Source: JALOBO01 sp023228225 (GTDB lineage Bacteria; Bacillota; Clostridia; Christensenellales; UBA1242). Taken from it: DNA of 45,393 nucleotides. Of this stretch, positions 22,716 to 32,410 are shown piece after piece. The translations under genes and the position numbers were made by a program. Location of the stretch: assembly GCA_041663585.1 (NCBI GenBank), contig JBAYMN010000006.1, forward strand, positions 1 through 45,393, read 5' to 3'. Below the pieces are notes generated by a model. The model was not told the DNA's origin. It did not search any database and was given only the letters and a program-made list of their open reading frames with translations. Position 1 is the stretch's first letter, and each line of letters starts with the position of its first letter.

Positions 22716-23585
22716 ATGGCTAAATTATATGTAGTAGCAACACCCATAGGCAATTTAAATGATGTTTCAGCGCGTGTAAAAAACATTCTTAGCAGTGTTA
22801 AATTAATTGCTTCCGAAGATACCCGCCAAACATTAAAATTATTAAATAAATTTAATATATCAGCCCCACTAATTTCTTATCATAAATTCAATGAAAGCCA
22901 AAGAGCCGAAGAAATTATTAATAAAATGCTAACAGAAAATGTAGATATTGCAATTGTTAGCGATGCAGGTACGCCCGCAATTTCTGATCCCGGTGCAATA
23001 CTCGTTAAACTTGCACATGAACACGGAATTGAAGTTATAGCCATAAGTGGGCCATGTGCATTAGTAAGCGCATTAAGTGTAAGTGGGCTTGATATAACTG
23101 AATTTGCATTTTTTGGGTTTTTACCGCGTGGAAAAAACGAAATAGAAAAAATATTTAATAAAATTAATTTAATGCAAATAAAAACTTTTGTATTATACGA
23201 ATCACCGTTACGAATATTAAACACGTTAAAATTTATAAAAACGCATTTTTATGGCTGTAAAGTTAGTATAAGTAATGATTTATCAAAATTGCATGAACGC
23301 ACATTGTGTGGTAAAATAGAAGATATATTTAACATATTAAGCAACGATGAAAATGCTAAAAAAGGTGAGTATGTAATAGTCGTACAAAAAAATGAAAATA
23401 TTAAACAAGAAAAATTAGTAGTAGAGGACTATACTATTGAAGCAAAGTTAACAGACATAATGTTAAAACAAAAATGCACATTAAAAGATGCGCAAGCAGT
23501 GTTACACACTATGTGCCCAAATTATTCAAAAAAAGATATTTATACCGCTTCACTAAATTTAAAGAAGATTTTCCGTCCGCTATAA
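22716..23585 (+). CDS. rsmI: 16S rRNA cytidine-1402 2'-O-methyltransferase
   Basis: 289 residues, tetrapyrrole-methylase fold. MAKLYVVATPIGNLNDVSARV at the N-terminus (family signature LYVVATPIGNLxDxS), IASEDTRQTLKLLN, and VSDAGTPAISDPGAILV and ISGPCALVSALSVSGL further on. It methylates C1402 in the decoding centre of 16S rRNA with S-adenosylmethionine. Length is normal. GTAGG precedes the ATG. It converges on the large leftward gene at 23648 with only 62 nt between. Confidence 0.95.
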   Translation: MAKLYVVATPIGNLNDVSARVKNILSSVKLIASEDTRQTLKLLNKFNISAPLISYHKFNESQRAEEIINKMLTENVDIAIVSDAGTPAISDPGAILVKLAHEHGIEVIAISGPCALVSALSVSGLDITEFAFFGFLPRGKNEIEKIFNKINLMQIKTFVLYESPLRILNTLKFIKTHFYGCKVSISNDLSKLHERTLCGKIEDIFNILSNDENAKKGEYVIVVQKNENIKQEKLVVEDYTIEAKLTDIMLKQKCTLKDAQAVLHTMCPNYSKKDIYTASLNLKKIFRPL

Positions 23586-23647
23586 ATTTGCAGGCGTCAT
23601 TTTTTACAGTAAAACAATTAAATTTACACATAATCCGTAGTTATGTT

Positions 23648-26341
23648 TTATTTTTGTTTATTGATGTACTTTTGGGCAATTAGTGTCAATAGCCCTAGTA
23701 AAATTGCTACCGCCATTAAAATCATTGCTGTAACTGCACGAGTATTTTCGGAATCGGGAATAAGGTAACGAGTGCTAATAAACCCAGAGTATTCATTACC
23801 AAACTCATCTGAATAAATTATTTCTGTCCACGTATTCAAAGCGTTAAAATTTGTAGTTATATAAACGCGTGTATTATTTGAAAGTGTTAATCCGGAAATG
23901 GCAGACAATAAATCGCCTTCGGTCTTATAAACCGCTAAACCAGTTATTTCATCGGATAGTTTTATGTAAGCATTTGTTATTGCGGTATCTTGTGGAGATA
24001 TAATAGTGCTATCTATAACCTGAGTTCGTTCGATATAACCAATACCATCATCAAGCACCACTTCATAAAATTTTAGCCCCGATAAATCGGAGTAATTTCT
24101 TACATTACTATTTAGGTTAAGAACAGTATTTTTATTTACAGATTGAACAATAAGGCTAGAACTTATAAACGGGTATTTATAAATATTTACAGTTGTTCTT
24201 ATTACGCGTGCGGTATCAAATGAGAGTGCCTGTGTATCGTTTTCAATTACAAAAATGTCATCTCTACTTACATAGCCCGAAATATAGGATTGGCTATCAG
24301 TGTCGGCATAAATTATATAGTAATAGTCTTCACACTCACTTAATATAATTACAGAAGTATTTTCGTTTAATACAGTTTCTATAACTACTCGGCTTGGCGT
24401 ACTATATAAAAGTGTTTCTGTGATACATACATTAGCAATATCGGGCGGGATAGTAAGCATTACACATTCGCTAATATTAACAGGGTGTGTGTAGTTTTGA
24501 TTGGACACTGTTACAAAATTTTCAGAGTATAATGATTTGTTTAAATAAAGTACAGAGTGATTAGAAATACTTACAAAATAGATATCTCCTGTTAATTCGT
24601 TAATGCACATTCCAGACAAACTTGTACAATTAATATTGAGCGTACTGTCTAAACTATAAACGCCATTTGAATATGCCATTTTATATATTTTTACTGATTG
24701 GTCCGTCAATGTGTTCATAATATAAATGTTATTATCAAAACCATTAAAAATATCATTAATGGAATTAAACTGTGCCATATTAATTCCGGTATTATAATAA
24801 TTTGTTGAACTAAAAACGCTAAGTAATTGATCAGTTATTTTAAGAAGAAAATTAGAATTATAAGAAGCATAAAGTTTAGTAGTTGCGTCAAAAGTTTTAC
24901 CAATGTCAAAACCCTTTATAAATACTGAAAAATCAGTATCATCTATGCCAAGTTTAATTATAATGTTGTTTGTATAATCAATGGCGTAGATTGCATTGTC
25001 TTTGCCCACGATTAAATCGGCAATTTGCCCCATTTCTAGTGTCCCTAAATCGGAATTAACTGTGTTATATGATTTTACAAATTCTCCGCTAGTAGTAAAA
25101 ACTTGTATACGATTTAGGTCATATACATAAATAAAATCACTATAATTGCACGCTATAAGAGAAGGCGATACAAAATAACCTTCTTCATTACCTAAACTTC
25201 CAAAACACGAAATGTTGTAAGTACTGTCATCAGTAAATGTTATTTCTTGTATTCTATTATTTAATGTATCGGCTACAATTAGTGTCCCTGTTTGTGTATA
25301 GCAAATGTCTTTTGGCATATAAAACCTGCCTATTTCACTGCCTTTACCGTATAAAAGTGCCGAAACAAATGTTACTCCGCCATTACTAACATCAAATTCT
25401 TTTATACTCAAATTACCAGTATCTGCTACAATAAGAGCATTATTTATTTCATCATAGAAAATTCCGTGTACGCTTGAAATACTTGCACGCAAGTTTTGGT
25501 TAACCGCCACAGCATAATTTGAGTACGAAAAAGTTGTTAGTCCTATTGTTAATAATCCGTGTGTGGAACTAGAAATTATTAGTTTATCTTCCGCAACTGT
25601 ATTTAAGGCAAGGGTAATAGAGTTTATATTTTGAAAATCGTAGTACATTGAATATGTACTGTAAACTGTACCAGACATTTCTATTTTATAAACATTTTGT
25701 CTGCCTGCACCATTATCTGATGCGATAAATAAACAAGGTATATTATTTATATAACCGCCGGTAATAGCCAGTGCTGAATTTATAGCACTTAATGATAAAT
25801 TAGTATTTGTGATATCATTTAATCGGGTTGGAATAATTGTACCAAATGACTCAGCCAATCTATAAACTATTATTGCAGAGGAGGTAAGCACATACAAATT
25901 GTAATTGTACTGTGAAATTTGCATAATAAACATATCTTGCGCATCTTCAATACTATCATCAATCCCAATATGCGTTTCTGTTAAATTGGATAAGTTAAAT
26001 GCATTTATTAGTCCGCTACTAGAATCTAATACCAGAACCATATTTTTGTAAAATTGCATTTTAATAGGTTCATAAAGTACAGCAATACTGCGAGCGGTTT
26101 CTACGCCTTGTTCATATTTAATTACCACCTTTAATGAATAGTCAAGCACATACATAGCATCAGTTGTAACACAAACATCAACTGGCTGACTTAAATTGCT
26201 CACCATTCCATCAAGTTCAAGTGTAGCAGGGGTAGCATTAATTACTGCCTCGGCATTTAAAATAATCGGCGCGTCATTATATACCAAACATATTGAAATA
26301 AGTACAAGCGATAAAGTTAATAACAACGATTTTATTTTCAT
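23648..26341 (-). CDS. Membrane-anchored NHL-repeat protein with SH3-like domains
   Basis: 897 residues. Signal peptide at 1-31. A long beta-propeller region (about 45-640) carries NHL-type repeats such as FYMPKDICYTQTGTLIVAD, NNRIQEITF and YDLNRIQVFTTSGEF. Two or three SH3-like modules follow (about 650-860), then a C-terminal membrane segment (about 870-890) and a short basic tail, giving an extracellular protein anchored at its C-terminus. Such propellers bind proteins or wall polymers; no catalytic motif is seen. The start is ATG at 26341. It has the same plan as the 292-residue protein at 27265-28143 (signal peptide, SH3-like, C-terminal anchor). Function unknown. Confidence 0.72.
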   Translation of the reverse strand: MKIKSLLLTLSLVLISICLVYNDAPIILNAEAVINATPATLELDGMVSNLSQPVDVCVTTDAMYVLDYSLKVVIKYEQGVETARSIAVLYEPIKMQFYKNMVLVLDSSSGLINAFNLSNLTETHIGIDDSIEDAQDMFIMQISQYNYNLYVLTSSAIIVYRLAESFGTIIPTRLNDITNTNLSLSAINSALAITGGYINNIPCLFIASDNGAGRQNVYKIEMSGTVYSTYSMYYDFQNINSITLALNTVAEDKLIISSSTHGLLTIGLTTFSYSNYAVAVNQNLRASISSVHGIFYDEINNALIVADTGNLSIKEFDVSNGGVTFVSALLYGKGSEIGRFYMPKDICYTQTGTLIVADTLNNRIQEITFTDDSTYNISCFGSLGNEEGYFVSPSLIACNYSDFIYVYDLNRIQVFTTSGEFVKSYNTVNSDLGTLEMGQIADLIVGKDNAIYAIDYTNNIIIKLGIDDTDFSVFIKGFDIGKTFDATTKLYASYNSNFLLKITDQLLSVFSSTNYYNTGINMAQFNSINDIFNGFDNNIYIMNTLTDQSVKIYKMAYSNGVYSLDSTLNINCTSLSGMCINELTGDIYFVSISNHSVLYLNKSLYSENFVTVSNQNYTHPVNISECVMLTIPPDIANVCITETLLYSTPSRVVIETVLNENTSVIILSECEDYYYIIYADTDSQSYISGYVSRDDIFVIENDTQALSFDTARVIRTTVNIYKYPFISSSLIVQSVNKNTVLNLNSNVRNYSDLSGLKFYEVVLDDGIGYIERTQVIDSTIISPQDTAITNAYIKLSDEITGLAVYKTEGDLLSAISGLTLSNNTRVYITTNFNALNTWTEIIYSDEFGNEYSGFISTRYLIPDSENTRAVTAMILMAVAILLGLLTLIAQKYINKQK

Positions 26342-26692
26342 CTACAAATTTGCCTCTCATAATAGTATTATGTTTAAATTTGGTTTGTTTTTTTATGATG
26401 ATAAAAGATTATAGCAAATATTACAACTTAATTCAAATACAATTCAATACTTTTTAATATATATATGCTAAATAAAACACTATACATAATGAAACTGAAA
26501 ATTTGAATGTATATTATCATGTATTTCAAATAATTTTGTACAAAAATAAAATATTTTTAATATTTTTGTAAAAAAATGGCAGATAAAATTGACATTTTTT
26601 AAATAATTAATATACAATTAACTCGAATTGCGATATATTCGGGCATTTTACAATAGATAAAGCCAGAAAATAAAAAATTATGGGGGTTATTT
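26342..26692. other. Divergent intergenic region
   Basis: No gene seen. It must hold the promoter of the leftward NHL gene and, at 26589-26618, the rightward one. The rest is AT-rich with no strong hairpin. Confidence 0.5.
26589..26618 (+). promoter_or_regulatory. Promoter of the sigma-like regulator gene
   Basis: TTGACA (26589-26594), 18-nt spacer, TACAAT (26613-26618), about 75 nt before ATG 26693. Confidence 0.65.
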
Positions 26693-27259
26693 ATGGAATT
26701 GAAAGTTTGGGCAAAAACATTATTAACGGTATACAAGTATTTAGAAAAAATTGCCGACACTATTGACAAACTTGTAGTGGACAAAAGTTTAAATACCATT
26801 TCTGATGATGCTTTTAATGTAGCAAATGAAATAATAAAATTGACTGAAAGAAAAATTACTTTAATCAATCTAAAAGTGTTAATTGAATCTGCGCTTTCTA
26901 AATTATCAGAGCAAAAAAGCAAACTTTTAATTCTTAAATTTTTTGACTGTCTTACCTGTGAAGATACAGCAAAACTTGAAGGAATAAGTATTCGTACATA
27001 TTTTAGGCATATAGATAATGCGCTAACAACATTTACATCAGAATTAAAATTGCTAGGGCTTGATGAAAATTATATAGATTATAATTTTAAACACGAAAAA
27101 TGGCTTTATAGTTTATACAATAGATTGCTTGCACAAGAATTAAACAAAAAACAATCTTGCACACAAAAAGATAATATAGAACTTCAAAATAATATATTAA
27201 AACTTTTGTGTAATGCTTACGGAGCAAGAAGAAATCAAAGTTTTATTATGAAAGCATAA
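26693..27259 (+). CDS. Sigma-70 region 4-like helix-turn-helix regulator
   Basis: 188 residues, cytoplasmic. Residues about 84-125 (SEQKSKLLILKFFDCLTC, EDTAKLEGISIRTYFRHIDN) resemble sigma region 4: a helix ending in a leucine-rich turn, then an HTH with the recognition helix SIRTYFRHI. Region 2 is not recognisable, so it is not a full sigma factor. Such stand-alone proteins resemble phage late regulators of the ArpU/sigma-like type, which often precede the terminase genes in Bacillota phages. It lies 1 kb before the terminase, separated by one leftward gene with which it converges (5 nt apart). It may therefore control the virion cassette or the two surface genes. Moderate confidence in fold, low in role. 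Confidence 0.6.
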   Translation: MELKVWAKTLLTVYKYLEKIADTIDKLVVDKSLNTISDDAFNVANEIIKLTERKITLINLKVLIESALSKLSEQKSKLLILKFFDCLTCEDTAKLEGISIRTYFRHIDNALTTFTSELKLLGLDENYIDYNFKHEKWLYSLYNRLLAQELNKKQSCTQKDNIELQNNILKLLCNAYGARRNQSFIMKA

Positions 27260-27264
27260 ATAAT

Positions 27265-28143
27265 TTAAAGGTCATCATCAAAATCTAATGATTTATCTAT
27301 ATCTCCAAAAGTTCTTTTGTGCGGTATGATAATGTCGTTGTTTTTAGGTTTTTCAATACGTTTAATTGTACTTTTATTAAAAGTGCGAGATGGCTTGAAT
27401 AGTAAATAAATAAGAATTACAGCAGGTATTGCCATAAGTACAATAATAATTATCTGTTCGGTACTAGAAAAAATTTGCACAAGATTTAATCCAGTATTTT
27501 GATTGTTTTGCTCGGTAAAAGATATACTGTCTAATATAGTTACAGTTTCAGTGTTATCTGTAATTTTAGTTAAATTTCCGGTTAGAAAAGCATAAACATA
27601 GCCATAAACCGTATTTTGCGAAGATACATATTTTGTATAATACCATATAGTTCCACCGGAAGCAATGGCTAAATCGCCATCAATACTACCATAATAAACA
27701 GGAGTATTATCGTTAAGTGGAATAAGACCTACTTGCGAATAACTTCCTAATCGTGTGCTAGGCTCGTAACGGATACGACAATTTGAGTTGCCTACAATGC
27801 TATATGTTATATCTGTTAGATACGCCTTTTGTGGTACTTCTTTTATACACTGCACTTGCGATTTTAATACAAAGCCTGAAATATCAATATATTCGGCACT
27901 AAAAAAATCTCCACTTTCACCAGTAAGTTTTACAAAGTAACTTCGTGGTAATTTAAAATATAAATTAGCATAGTCGTTGTTTTCACTTGCAGTACGATAT
28001 AGGTAAACATTTTCGTAAGATATTCGCGCATAATACACTTTTTCGGCAAAAGTTTTATCAGTTGGCCTATTAATAATAAAACTGCTAAATATTAAAAAAA
28101 TTAAAGTGAATACAGCAACTAACTTTTTTAATGTGTGTACCAT
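27265..28143 (-). CDS. Membrane-anchored SH3-domain surface protein
   Basis: 292 residues. Signal peptide at 1-33. Two SH3-like modules (about 36-100 and 105-190) include VYLYRTASENNDYANLYFKL and CRIRYEPSTRLGSYSQVG. A spacer follows, then a membrane segment (about 233-253) and a basic, Asp-rich cytoplasmic tail. Bacterial SH3 modules bind cell-wall peptides. The architecture repeats that of the NHL protein at 23648-26341, so the two may act together. It faces away from the terminase gene with 119 nt between them. No enzyme domain is present, so it is not an endolysin. Confidence 0.68.
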   Translation of the reverse strand: MVHTLKKLVAVFTLIFLIFSSFIINRPTDKTFAEKVYYARISYENVYLYRTASENNDYANLYFKLPRSYFVKLTGESGDFFSAEYIDISGFVLKSQVQCIKEVPQKAYLTDITYSIVGNSNCRIRYEPSTRLGSYSQVGLIPLNDNTPVYYGSIDGDLAIASGGTIWYYTKYVSSQNTVYGYVYAFLTGNLTKITDNTETVTILDSISFTEQNNQNTGLNLVQIFSSTEQIIIIVLMAIPAVILIYLLFKPSRTFNKSTIKRIEKPKNNDIIIPHKRTFGDIDKSLDFDDDL

Positions 28144-28262
28144 TATTTCTTAATTCCCCACAATAATTTTAAATATATAGTTTAAATACATATTAATTAT
28201 ACTAATAAAATTTCAAATTCAAATTAGTATTGATGTCGTATTAACAAAGTTGAGGTGGTAAT
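28144..28262. promoter_or_regulatory. Divergent gap before the virion cassette
   Basis: This 119-nt AT-rich stretch must contain the leftward promoter of the SH3 gene and any promoter of the rightward cassette. I see no consensus SigA pair with 17-nt spacing toward the terminase, which would fit dependence on another factor. Inference. Confidence 0.3.
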
Positions 28263-29699
28263 TTGCAGGATTATGAGTTAATACAAAGAATACTTGCTAT
28301 TGAACATGAACAAGCACTTAGGCAAGCACATAATAAATTAAGTTTTTACAACACAGGGGAATTAGTACATTATAAGCAAATTGAATTTCATAAATCAAGT
28401 AAGCGTAATCGTTGGGTATTTGGGGGTAATCGTAGTGGTAAAACCGAATGCGGTGCAGTAGAAACTGTATGGTTTGCTAGGGGTATACACCCTTATAGAA
28501 AAATAACTAGCGCGACTTTGGGATGGGTTGTATCGTTATCACAGCAAGTACAGCGTGATGTAGCACAATTAAAGGTGCTTAATTATTTAAATCCTGAATG
28601 GATTATAGATATAGCAATGCTTTCAGGTAAAAAAGATTATCCGCAAAATGGTATTATTGACTATATTACAATAAAAAATGTGTTTGGAACAGTAAGTCGT
28701 ATAGGCTTTAAAAGTTGTGACCAAGGTCGAGAAAAATTTCAGGGAACTTCATTAGACTATGTATGGTTTGATGAAGAGCCACCCGAAGAAATATATAAAG
28801 AATGCCGAATGCGAGTACTTGACACAAAAGGTGATATATGGAGTACAATGACTCCGCTTAAAGGGCTTACATGGGTATATGATGAAATTTACTTAAATAG
28901 TAAAGCCGATAATGAAGTATGGCATATTAATATGGAATGGGCGGACAATCCATACTTGGATAAAGATGAAATATCCGCTTTAACTAGCAGTATGAGTGAA
29001 GAAGAATTAGAAAGTAGAAAGTACGGTAGATTTATGAGTGGCACCGGCCTTGTTTATACAGAATTTGATGAGCAAATACATGTAATAGAACCATTTACAG
29101 TACCGCGCGAGTGGTACGATAATATATCAATTGACCCAGGTCTTAACAATCCTTTATCGGCACATTGGTACGCCGTTAATGGTGATGGAGTAGTTTATGT
29201 AATAGCCGAACATTATACCGCGGGCAAAGATATAGCGTATCACGCCAGTATAATACACAACATATGTGATAATCTGGAATGGCAACGCGATAGTGGTGGC
29301 AGAATTTGTGCATTAATAGATTCCGCCGCAACGCAACGAACGCTGGCAAGCACAAAAAGTGTTGTTGAATTATTTTATGATTACGGTATTCTTGTTAACC
29401 CCAGAGTAAAAAAAGATATGTTTAGTGGAATTCAACGTGTTAAAAGTTACTTAAAAAATGCTAATGGCGTTGTTAAGTTATATATATTTAAAACTTGTAC
29501 AAATTTAATTCGTGAAATTAAAAGTTACTGGTGGGGTGATGGAGATATACCAAAAAAGAAAGATGATCACTCACTAGATGAACTTAGATATTACATAATG
29601 GATAAGCCCGAAGCCTATAAACAAAAAGCCGAATTGACCGTAATTCAAAAAGACAAACAAAAATTAATCAGGCAATTAAAAAGGAAACAAATAACTTGA
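28263..29699 (+). CDS. terL: Phage terminase large subunit
   Basis: 478 residues, the packaging motor that pumps DNA through the portal and cuts it. ATPase half: Walker A GGNRSGKT (54-61), Walker B VWFDEEP (167-173) and coupling motif STMTP (194-198). Nuclease half: acidic residues D291 in SIDPG, D353 in ALIDSA and D435/D439 in DDHSLDEL. All key residues are present, so it looks functional. TTG start after GAGGTGG. First gene of the rightward cassette. Order large-then-small terminase is less usual but known. Confidence 0.95.
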   Translation: MQDYELIQRILAIEHEQALRQAHNKLSFYNTGELVHYKQIEFHKSSKRNRWVFGGNRSGKTECGAVETVWFARGIHPYRKITSATLGWVVSLSQQVQRDVAQLKVLNYLNPEWIIDIAMLSGKKDYPQNGIIDYITIKNVFGTVSRIGFKSCDQGREKFQGTSLDYVWFDEEPPEEIYKECRMRVLDTKGDIWSTMTPLKGLTWVYDEIYLNSKADNEVWHINMEWADNPYLDKDEISALTSSMSEEELESRKYGRFMSGTGLVYTEFDEQIHVIEPFTVPREWYDNISIDPGLNNPLSAHWYAVNGDGVVYVIAEHYTAGKDIAYHASIIHNICDNLEWQRDSGGRICALIDSAATQRTLASTKSVVELFYDYGILVNPRVKKDMFSGIQRVKSYLKNANGVVKLYIFKTCTNLIREIKSYWWGDGDIPKKKDDHSLDELRYYIMDKPEAYKQKAELTVIQKDKQKLIRQLKRKQIT

Positions 29700-29787
29700 A
29701 CTTAATTATTCAATTTTTGAAAGAAGTTTATAACACAATAAAAACCCTGATAACAGGTAAATAGTAACAATAGTTAAAGGTGGCTTT

Positions 29788-30156
29788 ATGAGAAAGGATA
29801 AAAATATTGAAGATGTATCAAAAAAGTGCAGTATTAAAAAATTATCTCGGGCGCTACTTAAAAAAGCACTCGGGTATTCCATAAACGAGATTGCCGAGGA
29901 GTATGTATCGGGCGAGAATGATGAGTTAAAATTAATTAAAAGAAAAGTTACTACAAAACACATTCCACCCGATATTCCTGCGGCAAAAATTTTAATTGAA
30001 ATGCTTTCCTTGCAAACTAGCGATATTAAAGAGATGTCAGATGTTGAATTAGAACGAGAAAAGCACCGACTTATAGAAATAATATCAAAAGTAGGTAATT
30101 TAAACAGTACAGAAAATATGAAAAACATTGAATCTAGCACAGATAATGATGATTAA
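29788..30156 (+). CDS. Probable terminase small subunit-like protein
   Basis: 122 residues, soluble, basic N-terminus and acidic tail. The segment ALGYSINEIAEEYV, then LKLIKRKVTTKHIPPDIPAAKILIEML resembles a module found in Bacillota phage small terminase subunits and neighbours (xxPPDxxAAKxLLE). A recognisable N-terminal DNA-binding HTH is not evident. It would choose DNA for packaging. AAAGGTGG precedes the ATG. Assignment is by motif memory and position next to terL. Confidence 0.55.
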   Translation: MRKDKNIEDVSKKCSIKKLSRALLKKALGYSINEIAEEYVSGENDELKLIKRKVTTKHIPPDIPAAKILIEMLSLQTSDIKEMSDVELEREKHRLIEIISKVGNLNSTENMKNIESSTDNDD

Positions 30157-30186
30157 AATAATAATTATTTTAAAAGGAGAATTTAT

Positions 30187-30420
30187 ATGAATATTACAAA
30201 AAATGTGTACAAAATCAAATGTGATGTACATGGTTGCAAAAACAATGCTGAGTATCGGATAGAATTTAAAAAACTTTTAAGAAATTCTGACATGAATATA
30301 TGCAAAGACTGTTTAAAATCACTATATACCGAAATGGCAAAAATTATTGTACCAAAAAGTCCGCAAAATATGCTCACAAAATCGGGATTCAAATTAGTTA
30401 AAAATAAGGAGCAGGAATAA
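30187..30420 (+). CDS. Small zinc-ribbon-like protein in the virion cassette
   Basis: 77 residues. CDVHGC near residues 12-17 and CKDC near 39-42 form two Cys pairs (C-x4-C and C-x2-C) fit to bind zinc, with basic residues between them. It ends 1 nt into the portal ATG, so translation is coupled. AAGGAG precedes the ATG. I do not recognise a named family. A DNA- or RNA-binding accessory of packaging is possible. Confidence 0.6.
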   Translation: MNITKNVYKIKCDVHGCKNNAEYRIEFKKLLRNSDMNICKDCLKSLYTEMAKIIVPKSPQNMLTKSGFKLVKNKEQE

Positions 30421-32396
30421 TGAAACAAGATAAAAAAATATTGAATAAACCTATGTTTTCAAAATCCGATAAAAAGTTCGTTGATAATGAGGATACAGGC
30501 GATATTGAGCAAAGTTTAATTGCCGAAATTACAGAAGATTTTAAAACTCGTCAATCCGAACGAAAATCCTATGAAAGCCAATGGCAACTTAATACTAACT
30601 TTTTGATTGGTAATCAGTATTGCACTATTACTCCGCAGGGCGAGGTACAAGATAACGATAAACAGTATTTTTGGCAAGAACGCGAAGTATATAATCATAT
30701 TTCTGCTCTTGTTGAAACGAGACTCTCTAAACTTAATCGTTTTAAACCTGTTATGACAGTAATTCCAACCTCTGCCGATGAACACGACTTAAACTGTGCT
30801 AAACTTTCTAAAAATATTATTAATTCGGTCTATCATCGCATTGATATGAGCAAATTAATTTCTCAGGCCACAATGTGGAGTGAGGTTTGCGGAACAGCAT
30901 TTTATAAAGTAATATGGGATTCTAATTCTGGACAAGTTGTTGCAAAAAATAGTTGTGGAGCACAGGTTCACGAAGGCGATATAGAGATTGTTGTTTGTCC
31001 GCCTTACGAAATTTTCCCGGATAATGTTTCGTGTAAAGAAATTGAAGAATGTCGTAGTGTAATTCATGCAAGGGCATATCATATTGACACTATCAAAGAT
31101 ATTTGGGGCGTAGAAGTACAGGGCGAAGATATTGATGTGTTTTCACTTGATAATGTGTCTACCGCCGGCGGATTAGGATATACCGCTTCTGTTGCTGTCG
31201 TTGCAAAGCAAATTAAACATAACCACGCAATAGTAATAGAAAAGTATGAAGCACCATCATTAAAATATCCCAATGGTCGTTTAATAATTATTGCAGGAAA
31301 TAAACTTTTACATATTGGAGAAATGCCATATATTAATGGGGCTTCCGGTAAACGCACTTTCCCGTTTATAAAACAAAATGCAATAGAAAATAATACATCG
31401 TTATGGGGAACGAGCGTAATAGAACGAACTATACCAGTACAGCGGGCCTATAATGCTGTTAAAAATCGCAAACATGAATTTTTAAATCGTATTTCTATGG
31501 GCGTGCTTACTATTGAAGATGGCTCGGTTGATACCGAAAATTTAGAAGAGGAAGGGCTTTCTCCTGGTAAAGTACTTGTATACAGACAAGGTTCTAATCC
31601 ACCAAGTATGATGGGAACCGAAAGTGTTCCACTTGATTTTACATATGAAGAAGAACGTTTATTAAACGAATTTATGGTAATTAGCGGAGTTAGCGATTTA
31701 ATGCGTAACTCGCACTTAACAAATTCTAGTATTAGCGGGGTTGCACTAGAATTACTTGCAGAACAAGATGATACAAGATTATCTTCTACAATTGATAATA
31801 TTAAAACAGCGGTTTGTACCGTATCAAAGCACATTCTAAGGCTTTATAAACAGTATGTAAAATTGCCACGACTTGCTAGGGTTGTGGGTAAAGAAGGCTC
31901 AATAGAAGTTTACTATTTTTCTAGTAGCGACATAACAAGTGAGGACATAATATTTGAAACTGAAACTCAATTGGGTGAAACACCTGTGCAGAAGCGCAAT
32001 ATGATATTAGAATTGCTAAAAGCCGGACTTTTACACGATGAAAACGGTAAATTATCTAATACTATGCGAATTAAAGCATTAGAATTAATGGGATTTGGCT
32101 TGTGGGATAATTCACAGGACCTATATAATTTGCATATAAAGCGTGCCAAAAAAGAAAATTTGCAGTTTTTAACAGATAAGGAATATTTTCAACCAGAGGA
32201 AATTGATAATCACGATTTGCATATTGATGAACATACCGCATTTATGCTTGGGGCGGAATATGAAAAAGCAGTTAAACATAATGAAAAATTGCGTGAAAAT
32301 ATGTTACAACATATTCGTGCACATAAACAAATAAAGCAATTTATGTTAGCGCAAGAAAATGCTTTGCCACTAGGTAATATTAAAGCAAAAAAATAG
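30420..32396 (+). CDS. Phage portal protein
   Basis: 658 residues, the ring at one capsid vertex through which DNA passes. A long portal of the P22/short-tailed type: YESQWQLNTNFLIGNQY, VYNHISALVETRLSKL, then a VCGTAFYKVIWD stretch, with a helical C-terminus ending HKQIKQFMLAQE. AGGAGCAGGAATA precedes the ATG. No interruption. Directly followed by the scaffold gene. Confidence 0.88.
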   Translation: MKQDKKILNKPMFSKSDKKFVDNEDTGDIEQSLIAEITEDFKTRQSERKSYESQWQLNTNFLIGNQYCTITPQGEVQDNDKQYFWQEREVYNHISALVETRLSKLNRFKPVMTVIPTSADEHDLNCAKLSKNIINSVYHRIDMSKLISQATMWSEVCGTAFYKVIWDSNSGQVVAKNSCGAQVHEGDIEIVVCPPYEIFPDNVSCKEIEECRSVIHARAYHIDTIKDIWGVEVQGEDIDVFSLDNVSTAGGLGYTASVAVVAKQIKHNHAIVIEKYEAPSLKYPNGRLIIIAGNKLLHIGEMPYINGASGKRTFPFIKQNAIENNTSLWGTSVIERTIPVQRAYNAVKNRKHEFLNRISMGVLTIEDGSVDTENLEEEGLSPGKVLVYRQGSNPPSMMGTESVPLDFTYEEERLLNEFMVISGVSDLMRNSHLTNSSISGVALELLAEQDDTRLSSTIDNIKTAVCTVSKHILRLYKQYVKLPRLARVVGKEGSIEVYYFSSSDITSEDIIFETETQLGETPVQKRNMILELLKAGLLHDENGKLSNTMRIKALELMGFGLWDNSQDLYNLHIKRAKKENLQFLTDKEYFQPEEIDNHDLHIDEHTAFMLGAEYEKAVKHNEKLRENMLQHIRAHKQIKQFMLAQENALPLGNIKAKK

Positions 32397-32410
32397 GAGT
32401 ATTAGGTAAT

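Noticed and set aside
26693..27259. Full sigma factor
   Set aside because: Only a region-4-like HTH is visible; region 2 is absent.
27265..28143. Endolysin role for the SH3 protein next to the cassette
   Set aside because: It has a signal peptide, a C-terminal membrane anchor and no enzyme domain.
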